The notes: generated by a model from the letters alone, not told the origin. Numbered from the stretch's first letter, positions 34,194 through 44,251 are shown. The stretch is DNA of 64,000 nt from Pseudomonas oryzihabitans NBRC 102199 (GCF_000730625.1 NZ_BBIT01000013.1:369364-433363); one strand, 5' to 3'. Numbers and translations are program-made.

Positions 34194-35684
34194 ATGTCCT
34201 CGACGCCCCTGCTGATCCTGGGTACTGCCGTTTCCAATGACCAGAGCGCTGGTCAACCGCTCGGCCATCCACTCAAGCTGGCCAACCGCCACGGCCTGAT
34301 CGCCGGCGCCACGGGCACCGGCAAGACCGTGACCCTGCAGCGCCTCGCCGAAGCCTTCAGCGATGCCGGCGTCGCGGTCTTCGCCGCCGACATCAAGGGC
34401 GATCTCTGCGGCCTCGGCGCGGCCGGCGCGCCCCAGGGCAAGCTGGCCGAGCGCATCGCCGCCCAGGGCCTGCCGCACCAGTCCCAGGCCTATCCGGTCA
34501 CCCTCTGGGACGTCGACGGCCGGAGCGGTCATCCGCTGCGCACCACCCTGAGCGAGATGGGCCCGCTGCTGCTGGGCAATCTGCTGGAGCTGACCGACAG
34601 CCAGCAGGCCGCCTTGCACGCCGCCTTCAAGGTGGCCGATCGCGAAGGCCTGCTGCTGCTCGACCTCAAGGACCTCAAGGCGGTCCTCAATCACCTGCGC
34701 GAACAGCCCGACGCCCTGGGCGAGGACCGTGCCCTGTTCACTGGCGCCTCGGCCCAGGCGCTGCTGCGCAGGCTGGCGACCCTGGAGCAGCAGGGCGCCG
34801 AGGCCTTCCTCGGCGAGCCGGCCCTGCAACTGGAAGACGTGCTGCGCCCCGAGCCCGACGGCCGTGGACGCATCCACCTGCTCGACGCCAGCCGCCTGGT
34901 GCACGAAGCGCCCAAGGTCTACGCCACCTTTCTGATCTGGCTGCTGGCCGAGCTGTTCGAGCAGTTGCCCGAGCGCGGCGATGCCGATAAGCCGGTACTG
35001 GCGCTGTTCTTCGACGAGGCCCACCTGCTGTTTGGCGACACCCCCAAGGCCCTGCGCGATCGCCTGGAGCAGGTGGTGCGGCTGATCCGTTCCAAGGGCG
35101 TCGGCGTCTATTTCGTCACCCAGTCCCCCGCCGATCTGCCGGATACCATCCTGGCCCAGCTCGGCTTGCGCATCCAGCACGGCCTGCGCGCCTTTACCGC
35201 CCGGGAGCAGAAGGCGCTGCGCGCGGTGGCCGACGGCTTCCGCCCCAATCCGGCCTTCGACAGCCTGGAGGTGCTGACCGAGCTGGGCATTGGCGAGGCC
35301 CTGGTGGGCAGCCTGGAAGACAAGGGCACGCCGGCGATGGTCCAGCGCGTGGCCATCGCCCCGCCGCAATCCCGGGTCGGCCCGCTGAGCGAAGCCGAGC
35401 GCCAGACGCTGATCCGTCAGTCGCCCCAGGCGGGTCGCTATGACCGGGCCGTGGATCGCGAATCGGCCTACGAGATCCTGCGGGATCGTCAGGCCGAGCG
35501 GGTCCCGGCGCAGGCGCCGGTAGCGGAAAAGACCCAGAGCGGGCAGGGTGGTGCCCTCGGCGATCTGGTGGGCGAACTCGCGGGCAATGCGCTCAGGAGC
35601 GCGGCGCGCCAGGCGGCCAATCAGCTCGGGCGGCAGCTGGTACGGGGACTGCTCGGCTCCCTGCTGGGTGGCAGGCGCCGCTAG
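34194..35684 (+). CDS. HerA-like ATPase of the DUF853 (YjgR) family
   Basis: A 496-residue P-loop ATPase. Walker A is GATGTGKTVTLQRLAE near residue 38, FAADIKGDLCGLG follows, and Walker B is LALFFDEAHLLF near residue 275, with the arginine-bearing VVRLIRSKGVGVYFVTQSP downstream. The C terminus is Ala/Gly/Arg-rich. This family is widespread in proteobacteria and related to the HerA/FtsK motors, but its role is not established. It ends close to the terminator shared with the convergent lptF. Confidence 0.85.
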   Translation: MSSTPLLILGTAVSNDQSAGQPLGHPLKLANRHGLIAGATGTGKTVTLQRLAEAFSDAGVAVFAADIKGDLCGLGAAGAPQGKLAERIAAQGLPHQSQAYPVTLWDVDGRSGHPLRTTLSEMGPLLLGNLLELTDSQQAALHAAFKVADREGLLLLDLKDLKAVLNHLREQPDALGEDRALFTGASAQALLRRLATLEQQGAEAFLGEPALQLEDVLRPEPDGRGRIHLLDASRLVHEAPKVYATFLIWLLAELFEQLPERGDADKPVLALFFDEAHLLFGDTPKALRDRLEQVVRLIRSKGVGVYFVTQSPADLPDTILAQLGLRIQHGLRAFTAREQKALRAVADGFRPNPAFDSLEVLTELGIGEALVGSLEDKGTPAMVQRVAIAPPQSRVGPLSEAERQTLIRQSPQAGRYDRAVDRESAYEILRDRQAERVPAQAPVAEKTQSGQGGALGDLVGELAGNALRSAARQAANQLGRQLVRGLLGSLLGGRRR

Positions 35685-35697
35685 CCGATCCGCAGGT

Positions 35698-35726
35698 AAA
35701 AAAAGACCCCGCCTGGGCGGGGTCTT
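35698..35726 (-). terminator. Rho-independent terminator of the lptF unit
   Basis: GACCCCGCC (35705-35713), a two-base loop and GGCGGGGTC (35716-35724), with extra A-T pairs outside, form a very stable stem. On the minus strand it is followed by seven Ts (complement of 35698-35704), giving a strong terminator for lptF. On the plus strand only TTCT follows, so it should work less well for the upstream ATPase gene. Confidence 0.85.
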
Positions 35727-35743
35727 CTAGCTTCACGCAGTCG

Positions 35744-36517
35744 TTACATGCGCGGGGCGACGGGGTTGGCGTCGTTGGAGATGGTCACTTCCACGCGACG
35801 GTTCAGGGCGCGGTCGGAGGCGTTGCTGTTGCTGGCCACCGGGAAGTTCTTGCCATAGCCACGGGCCTGGATGCGGCTCGGCTCGACGCCAGCGCTGACC
35901 AGGGCGGTCTGGATGGCCTGGGCGCGACGCTCGGACAGCTGCTGGTTGTAGGAGTCGCTGCCGACGCTGTCGGTGTAGCCCTCGACGATCACCTTGCGCT
36001 CGGGATTCTGCTTCAGGTAATCGGCCAGCTTCTGGGCGTTGGCATAGCCCTGGGGCTTGAGTTCGGCCTTGTTGAAGTCGAACAGCACGTTGCCGAAGGT
36101 CACCACGGTGCCGCGCTCGGTCTGCTTGGCCTGCAGGGCATCCTGCAGTTGCTTGAGCTGGGCGGTACGGGCGTCCAGGCGAGCCTGGGTGCGCTCGGCA
36201 TCGACGCCCTGCATCTGGGCTTCGGTCATGCGCAGCTTGATGGTCTGCATGGCCGTCTGGATGCGCTGGTTGGTCAGGTAGGCCAGCTGGTCGACGGTCT
36301 TCTCGTTTTCACCGTCCTTGTAGGCCTTCTCGGTCTTCTGCAGCCAGGTACCGGCGTCCTTGGTCTCCAGGGCGGCCAGCTGGGCGGCCTGCGGCTGGGA
36401 TTCCAGGGCGGAGTAGTCGGACTTGGCCTTTTCCAGGTTGGGGTTGGGCGGCGTGGAGCACGCGGCCAGGGCCAGGCTGAGCAGCGACACGGCAGGGATC
36501 AGAATGTGTTTACGCAT
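35744..36517 (-). CDS. lptF: OmpA-family outer-membrane lipoprotein (LptF-like)
   Basis: A 257-residue lipoprotein with a lipoprotein signal (SLLSLALAACSTPPNP, lipid-modified Cys20), an N-terminal coiled-coil-like region (about 25-135, DUF4398-like) and a C-terminal OmpA peptidoglycan-binding domain (VLFDFNKAELKPQG; VEGYTDSVGSDSYNQQLSERRAQAI; RGYGKNFPVASNSNASDRALNRRVEV). It matches LptF (PA3692), an AlgU-dependent outer-membrane lipoprotein of P. aeruginosa linked to adhesion and stress survival. It lies 45 bp behind a second lipoprotein gene, and both probably share a transcript. Confidence 0.85.
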   Translation of the reverse strand: MRKHILIPAVSLLSLALAACSTPPNPNLEKAKSDYSALESQPQAAQLAALETKDAGTWLQKTEKAYKDGENEKTVDQLAYLTNQRIQTAMQTIKLRMTEAQMQGVDAERTQARLDARTAQLKQLQDALQAKQTERGTVVTFGNVLFDFNKAELKPQGYANAQKLADYLKQNPERKVIVEGYTDSVGSDSYNQQLSERRAQAIQTALVSAGVEPSRIQARGYGKNFPVASNSNASDRALNRRVEVTISNDANPVAPRM

Positions 36518-36562
36518 GATGGTCGTCCTTTTAATTCGTGAAGGGAGGAAAGGGGCGGTCGC

Positions 36563-36994
36563 TTACTGCTGGACCTTCTTCTGCAGGTTCTGCTGGAGCT
36601 GCAGGTTGATCTGACCTTCCTCACGGATCTGCTGGATGCTGTTCTGGGCATCCTTGAGCGCGGCATCGGCCTTGGCGGCCTGGGTCTTGCGGGTGGCCAG
36701 GCGGGCATCCCACTCGGCCTGCTCGGCCAGTTGCTTGGCTTCGTCGTACTTCTCGTTGGAGAGAGCGGTCTGGGCCTGGGTCCACTTGTCCTGGGCCGAC
36801 TTGGTCTCGATGGGCGCGAACTGGTTGCCACCGGAGCTCACGGCCTCGTTGACGGCGGACTGGGTCACGGCCATCTGCGCGGTCGGCGGATTGCCGGCGC
36901 AACCGGCCAGCAACAGCGAGCTGCCCAGGGCAAGGGCTGCCAGTTTCAGGGTGCAGGCTTTGGAAAGGGACTTTTGGGCAGTGGCACTCTTCAT
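36563..36994 (-). CDS. DUF4398 lipoprotein
   Basis: A 143-residue protein with a basic N terminus and lipobox SLLLAGCAGNPPTAQ (Cys near residue 32). A charged, mostly helical coiled-coil-like body follows (QDKWTQAQTALSNEKYDEAKQLAEQAEWDARLATRKTQAAKADAALKDAQ, here described as a heptad-rich stretch). It corresponds to PA3691, the partner of LptF; both have the same kind of N-terminal helical domain, so they may be related by duplication. Likely an envelope stress lipoprotein; the exact function is unknown. Confidence 0.8.
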   Translation of the reverse strand: MKSATAQKSLSKACTLKLAALALGSSLLLAGCAGNPPTAQMAVTQSAVNEAVSSGGNQFAPIETKSAQDKWTQAQTALSNEKYDEAKQLAEQAEWDARLATRKTQAAKADAALKDAQNSIQQIREEGQINLQLQQNLQKKVQQ

Positions 36995-37155
36995 GGATTC
37001 AAGCTCCGTTGTTGATCCGAAAAGCGCGCCGCCGGCACGGGCAGGGCGGGCGCCTGGTCATGTAAAGCCGCATGTGGAAACAAGCCCGGCGCGGCCCTGA
37101 GAGGCCCGAGGCGGGTGCTGACAACCAGCCCTCGTCCAGCGCTGCGGTCTGACTG

Positions 37156-37183
37156 TGTGACCGCTCATCCGACAAAAATGTTC
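37156..37183 (-). promoter_or_regulatory. candidate AlgU (sigma-E type) promoter for the DUF4398-lptF pair
   Basis: On the minus strand GAACAT (37178-37183 on the plus strand) is followed after 17 bp by TCACA (37156-37160). The AlgU pattern is GAACTT-N16/17-TCTNA, so five of six -35 bases fit but the -10 is only partly matched. The leader to the start at 36994 would be about 155 nt. lptF is AlgU-dependent in P. aeruginosa, which makes a site here plausible. No gene was seen in the remaining 36995-37261 gap, where PAO1 has zntA and zntR. Confidence 0.3.
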
Positions 37184-37261
37184 ACTGGCTATCGAATTTC
37201 GCCAGGGCGCGGAGGCCCTTGGCAGAGCGGTAGCGCTGTAGGTAAAGGTGCAGGTCGGCGG

Positions 37262-37597
37262 CTAGTCGGGCGTTTCGGACTGCAGGCGATGCAGGTGCTT
37301 TCGCGCCAATTCGAGAAAGCGCGGGGTGGTGCCGGCATCGGCGTAGAGGGGATCGCCAAGCTCGTCGGTGGCCACCACGTCCTCGCCCTGCACATAGGGA
37401 AAGCTGGCCTCCAGCTCTTCGAAGGCGGCTGCCAGCAATTCACCGAGCAGGGCCTCGGGCGTGCGCTGGGGATAGAGTTCGCAGAGGGCCTCGAGACGGG
37501 CCGCGGTCTCCAGCTCCAGGTCGAGGTGGTAGCGGCGGGTGGTGCTGGAGGTGGTGGCCTGCTGCTCCCATTGGTGAGCGAGTTCGCGAATCTTCAT
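37262..37597 (-). CDS. conserved hypothetical protein, often called pilin assembly protein
   Basis: A 111-residue protein starting [14 protein letters not shown] at ATG 37597, 6 bp behind GGGAG. A longer frame upstream would run into the ppc leader and is not supported. The C-terminal half is acidic ([19 protein letters not shown]), the middle helical ([24 protein letters not shown] in segments). It corresponds to PA3688, divergent from ppc in P. aeruginosa. The pilin-assembly label found in databases is not evident from sequence. Confidence 0.7.
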   Translation of the reverse strand: MKIRELAHQWEQQATTSSTTRRYHLDLELETAARLEALCELYPQRTPEALLGELLAAAFEELEASFPYVQGEDVVATDELGDPLYADAGTTPRFLELARKHLHRLQSETPD

Positions 37598-37760
37598 GGG
37601 CATCTCCCGTGGCTTAGGCAAAGGTCGGATATTCAGGTCGAGCTCGGCTGGGCACCCTGCAACAGCCGGGGCTTGCAACCGTGACAGCAGGGTGCTGTCC
37701 TCTGCGCTAGACCGCAGCGGTTGCCGTGAGGTCCGAACCGGTACTTTCGAGGAGCACGAG

Positions 37761-40397
37761 ATGGTGGAAATCGATGTTCGCCTGCGCGAGCAGGTGCGGT
37801 TGCTGGGTGAGCTCCTGGGGCAGACCATTGCCGACCAGCATGGCGCGGCCTTTCTCGACAAGATCGAGCGGATCCGCAAGGGCGCCAAGGCCGCCCGTGG
37901 CGGCTCCGCGGAGGGTGCCCGCCAACTGGGCGACACCCTGGATACCCTGGCCGAAGACGAACTGCTGCCGGTGGCGCGGGCCTTCAGTCACTTTCTCAAC
38001 CTCGCCAACATCGCCGAGGAATATCACCGGGTCAGACGGCGTACCGAAGACGAGCCACCGCCCTTCGAACAGCAGGTGTTGCCGGAGTTGCTGGAACGCC
38101 TGACCGTGGCCGGTCACTCCGGCCAGCAGCTGGCCGAGCGGGTCGCGGCGCTGGACATCGATCTGGTGCTGACCGCTCACCCCACCGAGGTCTCCCGGCG
38201 CACCCTGATCCAGAAATACGACGAGATCAGCGCGCAACTGGCGGCCCTCGATCATCGCGACCTGACCTCCGCCGAGGTGGCCGCCATCGAGGCACGGCTG
38301 CGTCGGCTGATCGCCGAGGCCTGGCACACCGAGGAGATCCGCCGCCAGCGGCCGACGCCGGTGGACGAAGCCAAGTGGGGCTTCGCGGTGATCGAGAATT
38401 CGCTGTGGCAGGCGATCCCCAGCCTGCTGCGCAAGTTGGACGACTGCCTGCAGGAACGCACCGGCCAGCGCCTGCCGCTGACCGCGGCGCCGGTACGCTT
38501 TTCCTCTTGGATGGGCGGCGATCGCGATGGCAATCCCAACGTCACCGCCGCCATCACCCGCGAGGTGCTGCTGCTGGCGCGCTGGATGGCCGCCGATCTC
38601 TACCTGCGCGATGTCGACCGGCTGGCCGCGGAGCTGTCCATGCAGGCGGCGAGTCCGGCCCTGCGCGAACAGGCCGGCGATCACCCGGAACCCTATCGCA
38701 AGGTGCTCAAGGTGCTGCGCGAGCGGTTGCAGATCACCCGCAGCTGGGCGGCCCATGCCATCACCGATCCCCATGCCGGCGCCCGTCATATCCTCAGCGA
38801 CAACGCCGAGCTGATCGCCCCGCTGCAGCTGTGCTACGACTCCCTGCAGCACTGCGGCCTGGGGGTCATCGCCGATGGCTCCCTGCTCGATACCCTGCGC
38901 CGGGCCCGTACCTTCGGTCTCTATCTGGTGCGCCTGGACATCCGCCAGGACGCCGCGCGCCATGCCGCGGCCCTGGCCGATATCTGCCGCTATCTCGACC
39001 TGGGCGACTACGCCGCCTGGAGCGAGGCGCAGCGCCTGGAATTCCTGCGTGGCGAGCTCGGCAGCCGGCGTCCCCTGCTGCCGCTGGACGCCCAGCTGGA
39101 GGCCGATACCCAGGAGGTGCTCGCCACCTGCCGCGTGATTGCCGCCTCGCCGCCCGATGCCCTGGGCTCCTATGTCATCTCCATGGCCGGCGCGGCGTCA
39201 GATGTCCTCGCCGTGCAGCTGCTGCTGCGCGAGTGCGGGGTACGCCAGCCGATGCGGGTGGTGCCGCTGTTCGAGACCCTCGACGACCTGGATCATGCCG
39301 GCAGCGCCATCGCCAGCCTGCTCGATCTGCCCGACTACCGCGCGCGCCTGGCCGGTCCCCAGGAGGTCATGATCGGCTATTCCGATTCGGCCAAGGACGC
39401 CGGCACCCTGGCGGCGGCCTGGGCCCAGTACCGTGCCCAGGAAGCCCTGGTGGACATCTGCGCCAGTCGGGGCGTGGAGCTGCTGCTGTTCCATGGCCGC
39501 GGTGGCACCGTGGGGCGGGGCGGTGGCCCGGCCCACGCGGCCATCCTCTCGCAACCCCCGGGCTCGGTGGCCGGGCGCTTCCGCACCACCGAACAGGGCG
39601 AGATGATCCGCTTCAAGTTCGGCCAGCCGGCCATCGCCGAGCAGAATCTGGCGCTCTACCTGGGCGCCGTGCTGGAAGCCACCCTGTTGCCGCCGCCCGC
39701 GCCGGAGCCGGCCTGGCGCGAGCAGATGGATCGCCTGGCCCGGGACAGCTTGCAGGCCTATCGCGGCGTGGTGCGCGAAGACCCGCACTTCGTCAGCTAT
39801 TTCCGCCAGGCCACCCCCGAGCAGGAGCTGGGCCGGCTGCCCCTGGGCAGTCGCCCGGCCAAGCGCCGCGAAGGCGGCGTGGAAAGCCTCAGGGCCATCC
39901 CCTGGATCTTCGCCTGGACCCAGACGCGGCTGATGCTGCCGGCCTGGCTCGGCTGGGAAAGGGCTCTGGAAGAAGCCGAGCGCCGGGGCGAGTCGCCGCT
40001 GCTGCGCGAGATGCGCGAGCGCTGGCCGTTCTTCCAGACCCGCATCGACATGCTGGAGATGGTGCTGGCCAAGGCGGAGGCCGAACTGGCGCGGCTCTAC
40101 GACCAGCGCCTGGTGGAAGCCGACCTGCAGGTGCTCGGCAGCCAGCTGCGCGAGCGGCTGCGCCAGGCGGGCGTGGCGGTGTTGCGCCTGACCGGGCAGG
40201 GCGAGTTGCTCGAACACCATCCGGAAACCCTGGTGTTCATCGCCGTGCGCAACACCTATCTCGATCCGCTGCACCTCCTGCAGATCGAGCTGCTGGCCCG
40301 GGCGCGGGCGGCCGGCGAAAGCCAGCCGGCGGCGCTCGATCAGGCCCTGCTGGTAAGCGTGGCCGGGATCGCCGCAGGACTGCGCAATACCGGTTGA
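37761..40397 (+). CDS. ppc: phosphoenolpyruvate carboxylase
   Basis: Carboxylates phosphoenolpyruvate to oxaloacetate, replenishing the citric acid cycle. The product is 878 residues, the Pseudomonas length. Active-site blocks are [12 protein letters not shown] (catalytic His near residue 139), [43 protein letters not shown] and the C-terminal [16 protein letters not shown] with the terminal RNTG. The start ATG 37761 is 6 bp behind GGAG; an in-frame upstream extension has no family similarity. Confidence 0.97.
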   Translation: MVEIDVRLREQVRLLGELLGQTIADQHGAAFLDKIERIRKGAKAARGGSAEGARQLGDTLDTLAEDELLPVARAFSHFLNLANIAEEYHRVRRRTEDEPPPFEQQVLPELLERLTVAGHSGQQLAERVAALDIDLVLTAHPTEVSRRTLIQKYDEISAQLAALDHRDLTSAEVAAIEARLRRLIAEAWHTEEIRRQRPTPVDEAKWGFAVIENSLWQAIPSLLRKLDDCLQERTGQRLPLTAAPVRFSSWMGGDRDGNPNVTAAITREVLLLARWMAADLYLRDVDRLAAELSMQAASPALREQAGDHPEPYRKVLKVLRERLQITRSWAAHAITDPHAGARHILSDNAELIAPLQLCYDSLQHCGLGVIADGSLLDTLRRARTFGLYLVRLDIRQDAARHAAALADICRYLDLGDYAAWSEAQRLEFLRGELGSRRPLLPLDAQLEADTQEVLATCRVIAASPPDALGSYVISMAGAASDVLAVQLLLRECGVRQPMRVVPLFETLDDLDHAGSAIASLLDLPDYRARLAGPQEVMIGYSDSAKDAGTLAAAWAQYRAQEALVDICASRGVELLLFHGRGGTVGRGGGPAHAAILSQPPGSVAGRFRTTEQGEMIRFKFGQPAIAEQNLALYLGAVLEATLLPPPAPEPAWREQMDRLARDSLQAYRGVVREDPHFVSYFRQATPEQELGRLPLGSRPAKRREGGVESLRAIPWIFAWTQTRLMLPAWLGWERALEEAERRGESPLLREMRERWPFFQTRIDMLEMVLAKAEAELARLYDQRLVEADLQVLGSQLRERLRQAGVAVLRLTGQGELLEHHPETLVFIAVRNTYLDPLHLLQIELLARARAAGESQPAALDQALLVSVAGIAAGLRNTG

Positions 40398-40465
40398 ACA
40401 GACTGTCGCTTTTGCCGGCGCCCGGGGTCGTCTGGACGGGCCCGGCACCTGCGACGCTTGGTAAC

Positions 40466-40494
40466 TTGTGCGGCCAGGGGGCGCTGTGTATGGT
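40466..40494 (+). promoter_or_regulatory. candidate sigma-70 promoter for adk
   Basis: TTGTGC (40466-40471) and TATGGT (40489-40494) are separated by 17 bp in the 190-bp ppc-adk gap. A transcript would start near 40501 and reach the strong AAGGAG ribosome-binding site (40576-40581) of adk. Confidence 0.45.
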
Positions 40495-40587
40495 TGGTCC
40501 CTTTGGCCGTCTCGTGTCGTCGACAACAATCATCGCGACAGCGCCCTGCGCGGGCTGCCAGTCCGAGACCATTCTAAGGAGCTACAG

Positions 40588-41235
40588 ATGCGCGTAATCC
40601 TGCTGGGAGCGCCCGGTGCCGGCAAAGGTACTCAGGCCCGGTTCATCACTGAGAAATTCGGCATTCCGCAGGTTTCCACCGGCGACATGCTGCGGGCCGC
40701 GGTCAAGGCCGGCACGCCCCTGGGCCTGCAGGTCAAGGACATCATGGACAACGGTGGCCTGGTCTCCGACGAGATCATCATCGCCCTGATCAGCGAGCGT
40801 ATCCTCGACGCCGATTGCGCCAAGGGTTTCCTGTTCGACGGCTTCCCGCGCACCATTCCCCAGGCCGAGGCCCTCGAAGCCGCCGGCGTTAAGATCGACC
40901 ACGTGCTGGAAATCGCCGTGGATGACGAAGAAATCGTCCAGCGCCTGTCCGGTCGCCGCGTGCACCCGGGTTCGGGTCGCGTCTATCACATCGAACACAA
41001 TCCGCCGAAGGTCGCCGACACCGACGACCTGACCGGCGAGCCGCTGGTACAGCGCGAAGACGACCGCGAAGCTACCATTCGCAAGCGTCTGGACCTCTAT
41101 CATTCCCAGACCAAGCCGCTGGTGGACTTCTACCAGAAGCTGGGCGCCGCCCAGGGCACGCCGAAGTGCAGCCGCATCGAGGGCGTGGGTTCGGTGGATG
41201 CCATCACCGCCAAGGTGCTGCAGGCGCTGAACTAA
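40588..41235 (+). CDS. adk: adenylate kinase
   Basis: Interconverts AMP + ATP with 2 ADP. The 215-residue long-form enzyme has the P-loop [13 protein letters not shown] (residues 5-17), the AMP-binding [26 protein letters not shown] and a LID domain with [12 protein letters not shown]. The LID carries no four-Cys zinc site, as is usual for proteobacteria. The start is set by AAGGAG 7 bp upstream. Confidence 0.98.
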   Translation: MRVILLGAPGAGKGTQARFITEKFGIPQVSTGDMLRAAVKAGTPLGLQVKDIMDNGGLVSDEIIIALISERILDADCAKGFLFDGFPRTIPQAEALEAAGVKIDHVLEIAVDDEEIVQRLSGRRVHPGSGRVYHIEHNPPKVADTDDLTGEPLVQREDDREATIRKRLDLYHSQTKPLVDFYQKLGAAQGTPKCSRIEGVGSVDAITAKVLQALN

Positions 41236-41372
41236 GCGCCGGTCACGGCCGCCTGTGCCTGCAGGCGGTCCGGTCAAGGCGCCGTCCTGGCGTCACGACC
41301 GATGGGCGGGTCCCCTCGCGACCCGTCTTCCTCTAGAATGCGCAGCCCTTTTCCCAGTTGCGGATCTGCCCC

Positions 41373-42056
41373 ATGTCCATCCTGCTCGCCCTCGACACCG
41401 CCACCGAAGCCTGCTCGGTCGCCTTGCACCTGGGCGACGAGATCATCCATCGCTACGAGATCGCGCCGCGCCTGCATGCCCAGCGGGTCCTGCCCATGGT
41501 GCAGGAGCTGCTGGCCGAGACCGGTCTGAGTCTGGCGCAGGTGGACGCCATCGCCTTCGGGCGTGGTCCGGGCGCCTTCACCGGCGTGCGCATCGCTATC
41601 GGCGTGGTGCAGGGCCTGGCCTTCGGCCTGGACCGACCGGTACTGCCGGTGTCGAATCTGGCGATCATCGCCCAGCGCGCCTGGCGCGAGCGCGGCGTGA
41701 CCCAGGTGGCTGCGGCCATCGACGCGCGCATGGACGAGGTCTACTGGGGCTGCTATCGCCTCGACGGCGCGGCCATGGTGCTCGCGGGGGCGGAAGCCGT
41801 GCTGGCGCCCGAGGCCATTGCCCTGCCGGCCGCCGCCACCGGCGACTGGTTCGGTGCCGGCACCGGCTGGGGCTATGTCGGCCGCATGGCCGTGCCGCTG
41901 ATCGAGCAGGATGCCACTCTGTTGCCCCATGCCCGGGACCTGGCGGTTCTGGCGGTCACCGCCTGGCAGCGCGGGGAAGCCGTGTCGGCCGAGTCCGAAG
42001 CGGCGCAACCCGTCTATCTGCGTGATCGGGTCGCCACTCCCAAGCAGTCGGTCTGA
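41373..42056 (+). CDS. tsaB: tRNA threonylcarbamoyladenosine biosynthesis protein TsaB
   Basis: Partner of TsaD in the t6A37 tRNA modification complex. The 227-residue ASKHA-fold protein starts MSILLALDTATEACSVALH. It contains the conserved AFGRGPGAFTGVRIAIGVVQGLAFG segment near residues 65-90, LPVSNLAIIAQRA and AIDARMDEVYWGCY. Start ATG 41373 is preferred over an in-frame ATG at 41358. The gap before it contains TAGAAT at 41333-41338, a possible -10. adk-tsaB adjacency is typical for Pseudomonas. Confidence 0.93.
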   Translation: MSILLALDTATEACSVALHLGDEIIHRYEIAPRLHAQRVLPMVQELLAETGLSLAQVDAIAFGRGPGAFTGVRIAIGVVQGLAFGLDRPVLPVSNLAIIAQRAWRERGVTQVAAAIDARMDEVYWGCYRLDGAAMVLAGAEAVLAPEAIALPAAATGDWFGAGTGWGYVGRMAVPLIEQDATLLPHARDLAVLAVTAWQRGEAVSAESEAAQPVYLRDRVATPKQSV

Positions 42057-42193
42057 CGGCAGGAAACCACGCGTAATAGTCTGACGTCCAAGCTGTAGAT
42101 GCCGCTCGTCCGCCGGTCGCGACGGGCGTCCGGCCCTTGATTGTCATAGCTTTCGACCCTACTTAGAGTAGTGCCATCCGTTCGGGACCTGCC

Positions 42194-42553
42194 ATGCGCA
42201 TTGACAGCGGCTATGCCTCCTCTGCTTATCCCCTGAATCGTTCCTCGCGCGCGGTCACGCCCGTACGCGAGGTGGCGAAGGATGAGGACGCCCGCCAGAA
42301 TGCCATCGCCCGGGAGGCCGCAGGCAATCCCCGGCCCGACGTCGCACCCCTCCGCCGTGTGGAAGCGGCTGCGGCGACCGATGCCGGCAATGGCAACGGT
42401 AACGGCCTGGTGCTCAGCGAGCGCGAAGGGCGCTTCGCCAGTCAGCTCACCGCCCGTGCCCAGCAGGCCCTGGCCAGCTACGGCAGCACCGCCGCCTTCG
42501 GCGCCGAGCCGGACGGCTCCTCCAGCGTCGTGGGCCTCGACCTCTACGCCTGA
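42194..42553 (+). CDS. small conserved hypothetical protein
   Basis: A 119-residue protein with no recognisable domain, starting MRIDSGYASSAYPLNRSSRA. It is low in hydrophobic residues, Ala/Arg rich, with a Gly-Asn run (DAGNGNGNGLVLS) and a predicted helix LTARAQQALASYGS. No signal peptide. The stop overlaps the next ATG (TGATG), so the two are probably co-translated. A similarly placed hypothetical gene follows tsaB in other pseudomonads. Function unknown. Confidence 0.7.
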   Translation: MRIDSGYASSAYPLNRSSRAVTPVREVAKDEDARQNAIAREAAGNPRPDVAPLRRVEAAAATDAGNGNGNGLVLSEREGRFASQLTARAQQALASYGSTAAFGAEPDGSSSVVGLDLYA

Positions 42554-43410
42554 TGCTGCCGTACTTTCTCGGCTGCCCCTCCTGGAACGACAACGCCTGG
42601 CGCGAGAGCCTCTACCACGGCTTGCGCCCGGGTGATTTCCTGCCGCGTTACGCCCAGGTGTTCAACGCCGTGGAAGGCAACACCACCTTCTATGCCTGGC
42701 CCGCGGCGGACACCATTCGCCGCTGGGCCGAATTGATGCCGGCCGGCTTTCGCTTCTGCGCCAAGTTTCCCCGCGACATCAGCCATGCCGAGGATCTGCG
42801 GGTGCAACTCGCCAGCGCCCGTACCTTTCTCGAATTGCTGGCACCCCTGGGTGAACGGGCCAGCCCCCTGTGGCTGCAGCTGCCAGCGGGCTTCGGGCCC
42901 GATCGGCTCAAGGAACTGCAGGTCTTTCTCTCGGCCATGGCGCCGCGTTGCGCCCTGGCGGTGGAGGTCCGGCACCTGGCCTTTTTCGACAAGGGCGAGT
43001 CCGAGCGGGCCCTGAACCGGCTGCTCATGGACCTGGGCGTGGAGCGCGTCGGCCTGGATTCGGCCGCGCTGTTCAGCGCCGATCCAAGCGAGCCGGCCGT
43101 GCGCCTGGCCCAGGCCAAGAAACCGCGGGTTCCGGCTCGCGCCCTGGCGTTCAGCGAGCACCCCCAGGTGCGCTTCATCGGCCGCCTGGAGTTGGCCGCC
43201 AACGACTACTATCTGGCCAAGTGGGTCACGCGGGTGGCCGACTGGATCGAAGCGGGCAAGGTGCCCTATGTCTTCTTGCACACCCCAGACAACCGCCAGG
43301 CGCCCGAGCTGGCCCTGAGATTCCACGCCCAGCTGCGCGAACGCCTGCCCGGTCTGCCGGCATTGCCCGAGCTGAGCACCGCCGACACCGAACAACTCGG
43401 TCTGCTCTAG
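42553..43410 (+). CDS. DUF72 (YecE-type) family protein
   Basis: A 285-residue TIM-barrel-like DUF72 protein. Characteristic are GCPSWNDNAWRESLY at the N terminus, FNAVEGNTTFYAWPAADTIRRWAE, FCAKFPRDISH and the C-terminal PYVFLHTPDNRQAPELAL. The family is widespread but has no established function; conserved acidic and aromatic residues suggest an enzyme. It starts inside the previous stop codon. Confidence 0.85.
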   Translation: MLPYFLGCPSWNDNAWRESLYHGLRPGDFLPRYAQVFNAVEGNTTFYAWPAADTIRRWAELMPAGFRFCAKFPRDISHAEDLRVQLASARTFLELLAPLGERASPLWLQLPAGFGPDRLKELQVFLSAMAPRCALAVEVRHLAFFDKGESERALNRLLMDLGVERVGLDSAALFSADPSEPAVRLAQAKKPRVPARALAFSEHPQVRFIGRLELAANDYYLAKWVTRVADWIEAGKVPYVFLHTPDNRQAPELALRFHAQLRERLPGLPALPELSTADTEQLGLL

Positions 43411-43518
43411 CCCACGCCGGTTGTCGCGATACGTTTGGCGACGTTTTCGCCGGCATTCCCGTGGCTCGCTCCGGTCAGATGAGGTCTACCGCCTCGCGAA
43501 TCTCCTTCGGCGCGCCGC

Positions 43519-44220
43519 ATGAAAGCCAGACACCTGCTCGGTCTCGTCATCCTGCTCTATGGCGGTCTGCATACCGCCTTCGACCAGGGCTGGCTGCGTA
43601 TCCCGCCGGCCTACAATCCCTGGGCGCCGCTGGATATCCAGGCCCCCACCAATGCCGTCACTCGCCTCAAGCTCTGGCGTTTGCAGGCCGATGCCGACTA
43701 TTGCGCGGCGTCCCTGGCCACCTCGGCGCTCAACTATCGGGAATTGCGTGGCAATGCGGGGTCGGCCGACTGTCCGCTGGAGCGGGCCGTGCGCATCCAG
43801 CGCGGTGAAGGGGTGAGACTCAGCGGCAGCTTTGTCGCCAGCTGTCCCCTGGCGGTGAGCTTCGCGCTGTTCGAGCGACAGGCGCTGCAGCCGGCGGCCG
43901 AAGCCGTCTATGGCCAGCGGGTGGCCGAGGTGGAGCACTATGGCAGCTTCGCCTGCCGCAATATCTATGGCCGCGCCAGTGGCCGGCGCAGTCAGCACGC
44001 CACCGCCAATGCCCTGGACATCGCCGGGTTGCGCCTGGCCGATGGGCGGCGCATCAGCGTGGCGCGGGACTGGACCGGCGATCCCCAGGCCCAGCGCTTC
44101 CTGCGGCTGGTGCGCGACGGGGCCTGCCGGTCCTTCAATACCACCCTGGGACCGGACTACAACGCGGCGCACCGCGATCATTTCCATGTCGACATGGGTG
44201 GCTTTCGCGTCTGCCGGTAG
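43519..44220 (+). CDS. extensin-like C-terminal domain protein (probable metal-dependent peptidase fold)
   Basis: A 233-residue protein with an N-terminal hydrophobic segment ([16 protein letters not shown]) serving as signal anchor, then a periplasmic extensin-like C domain. Cys residues are spaced for disulphides ([41 protein letters not shown]). [13 protein letters not shown] and [11 protein letters not shown] place His/Asp residues as in the LAS (MepA/VanX) peptidases that cleave peptidoglycan cross-links. Activity on murein is an inference. Confidence 0.75.
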   Translation: MKARHLLGLVILLYGGLHTAFDQGWLRIPPAYNPWAPLDIQAPTNAVTRLKLWRLQADADYCAASLATSALNYRELRGNAGSADCPLERAVRIQRGEGVRLSGSFVASCPLAVSFALFERQALQPAAEAVYGQRVAEVEHYGSFACRNIYGRASGRRSQHATANALDIAGLRLADGRRISVARDWTGDPQAQRFLRLVRDGACRSFNTTLGPDYNAAHRDHFHVDMGGFRVCR

Positions 44221-44251
44221 AATGACGGGTCTTTTCGCCTGCGAGTCGCCC

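Noticed and set aside
41290..41330. Hairpin GGGTC/GACCC after adk as a terminator
   Set aside because: The stem is only about six pairs, and no T-run follows on the plus strand.
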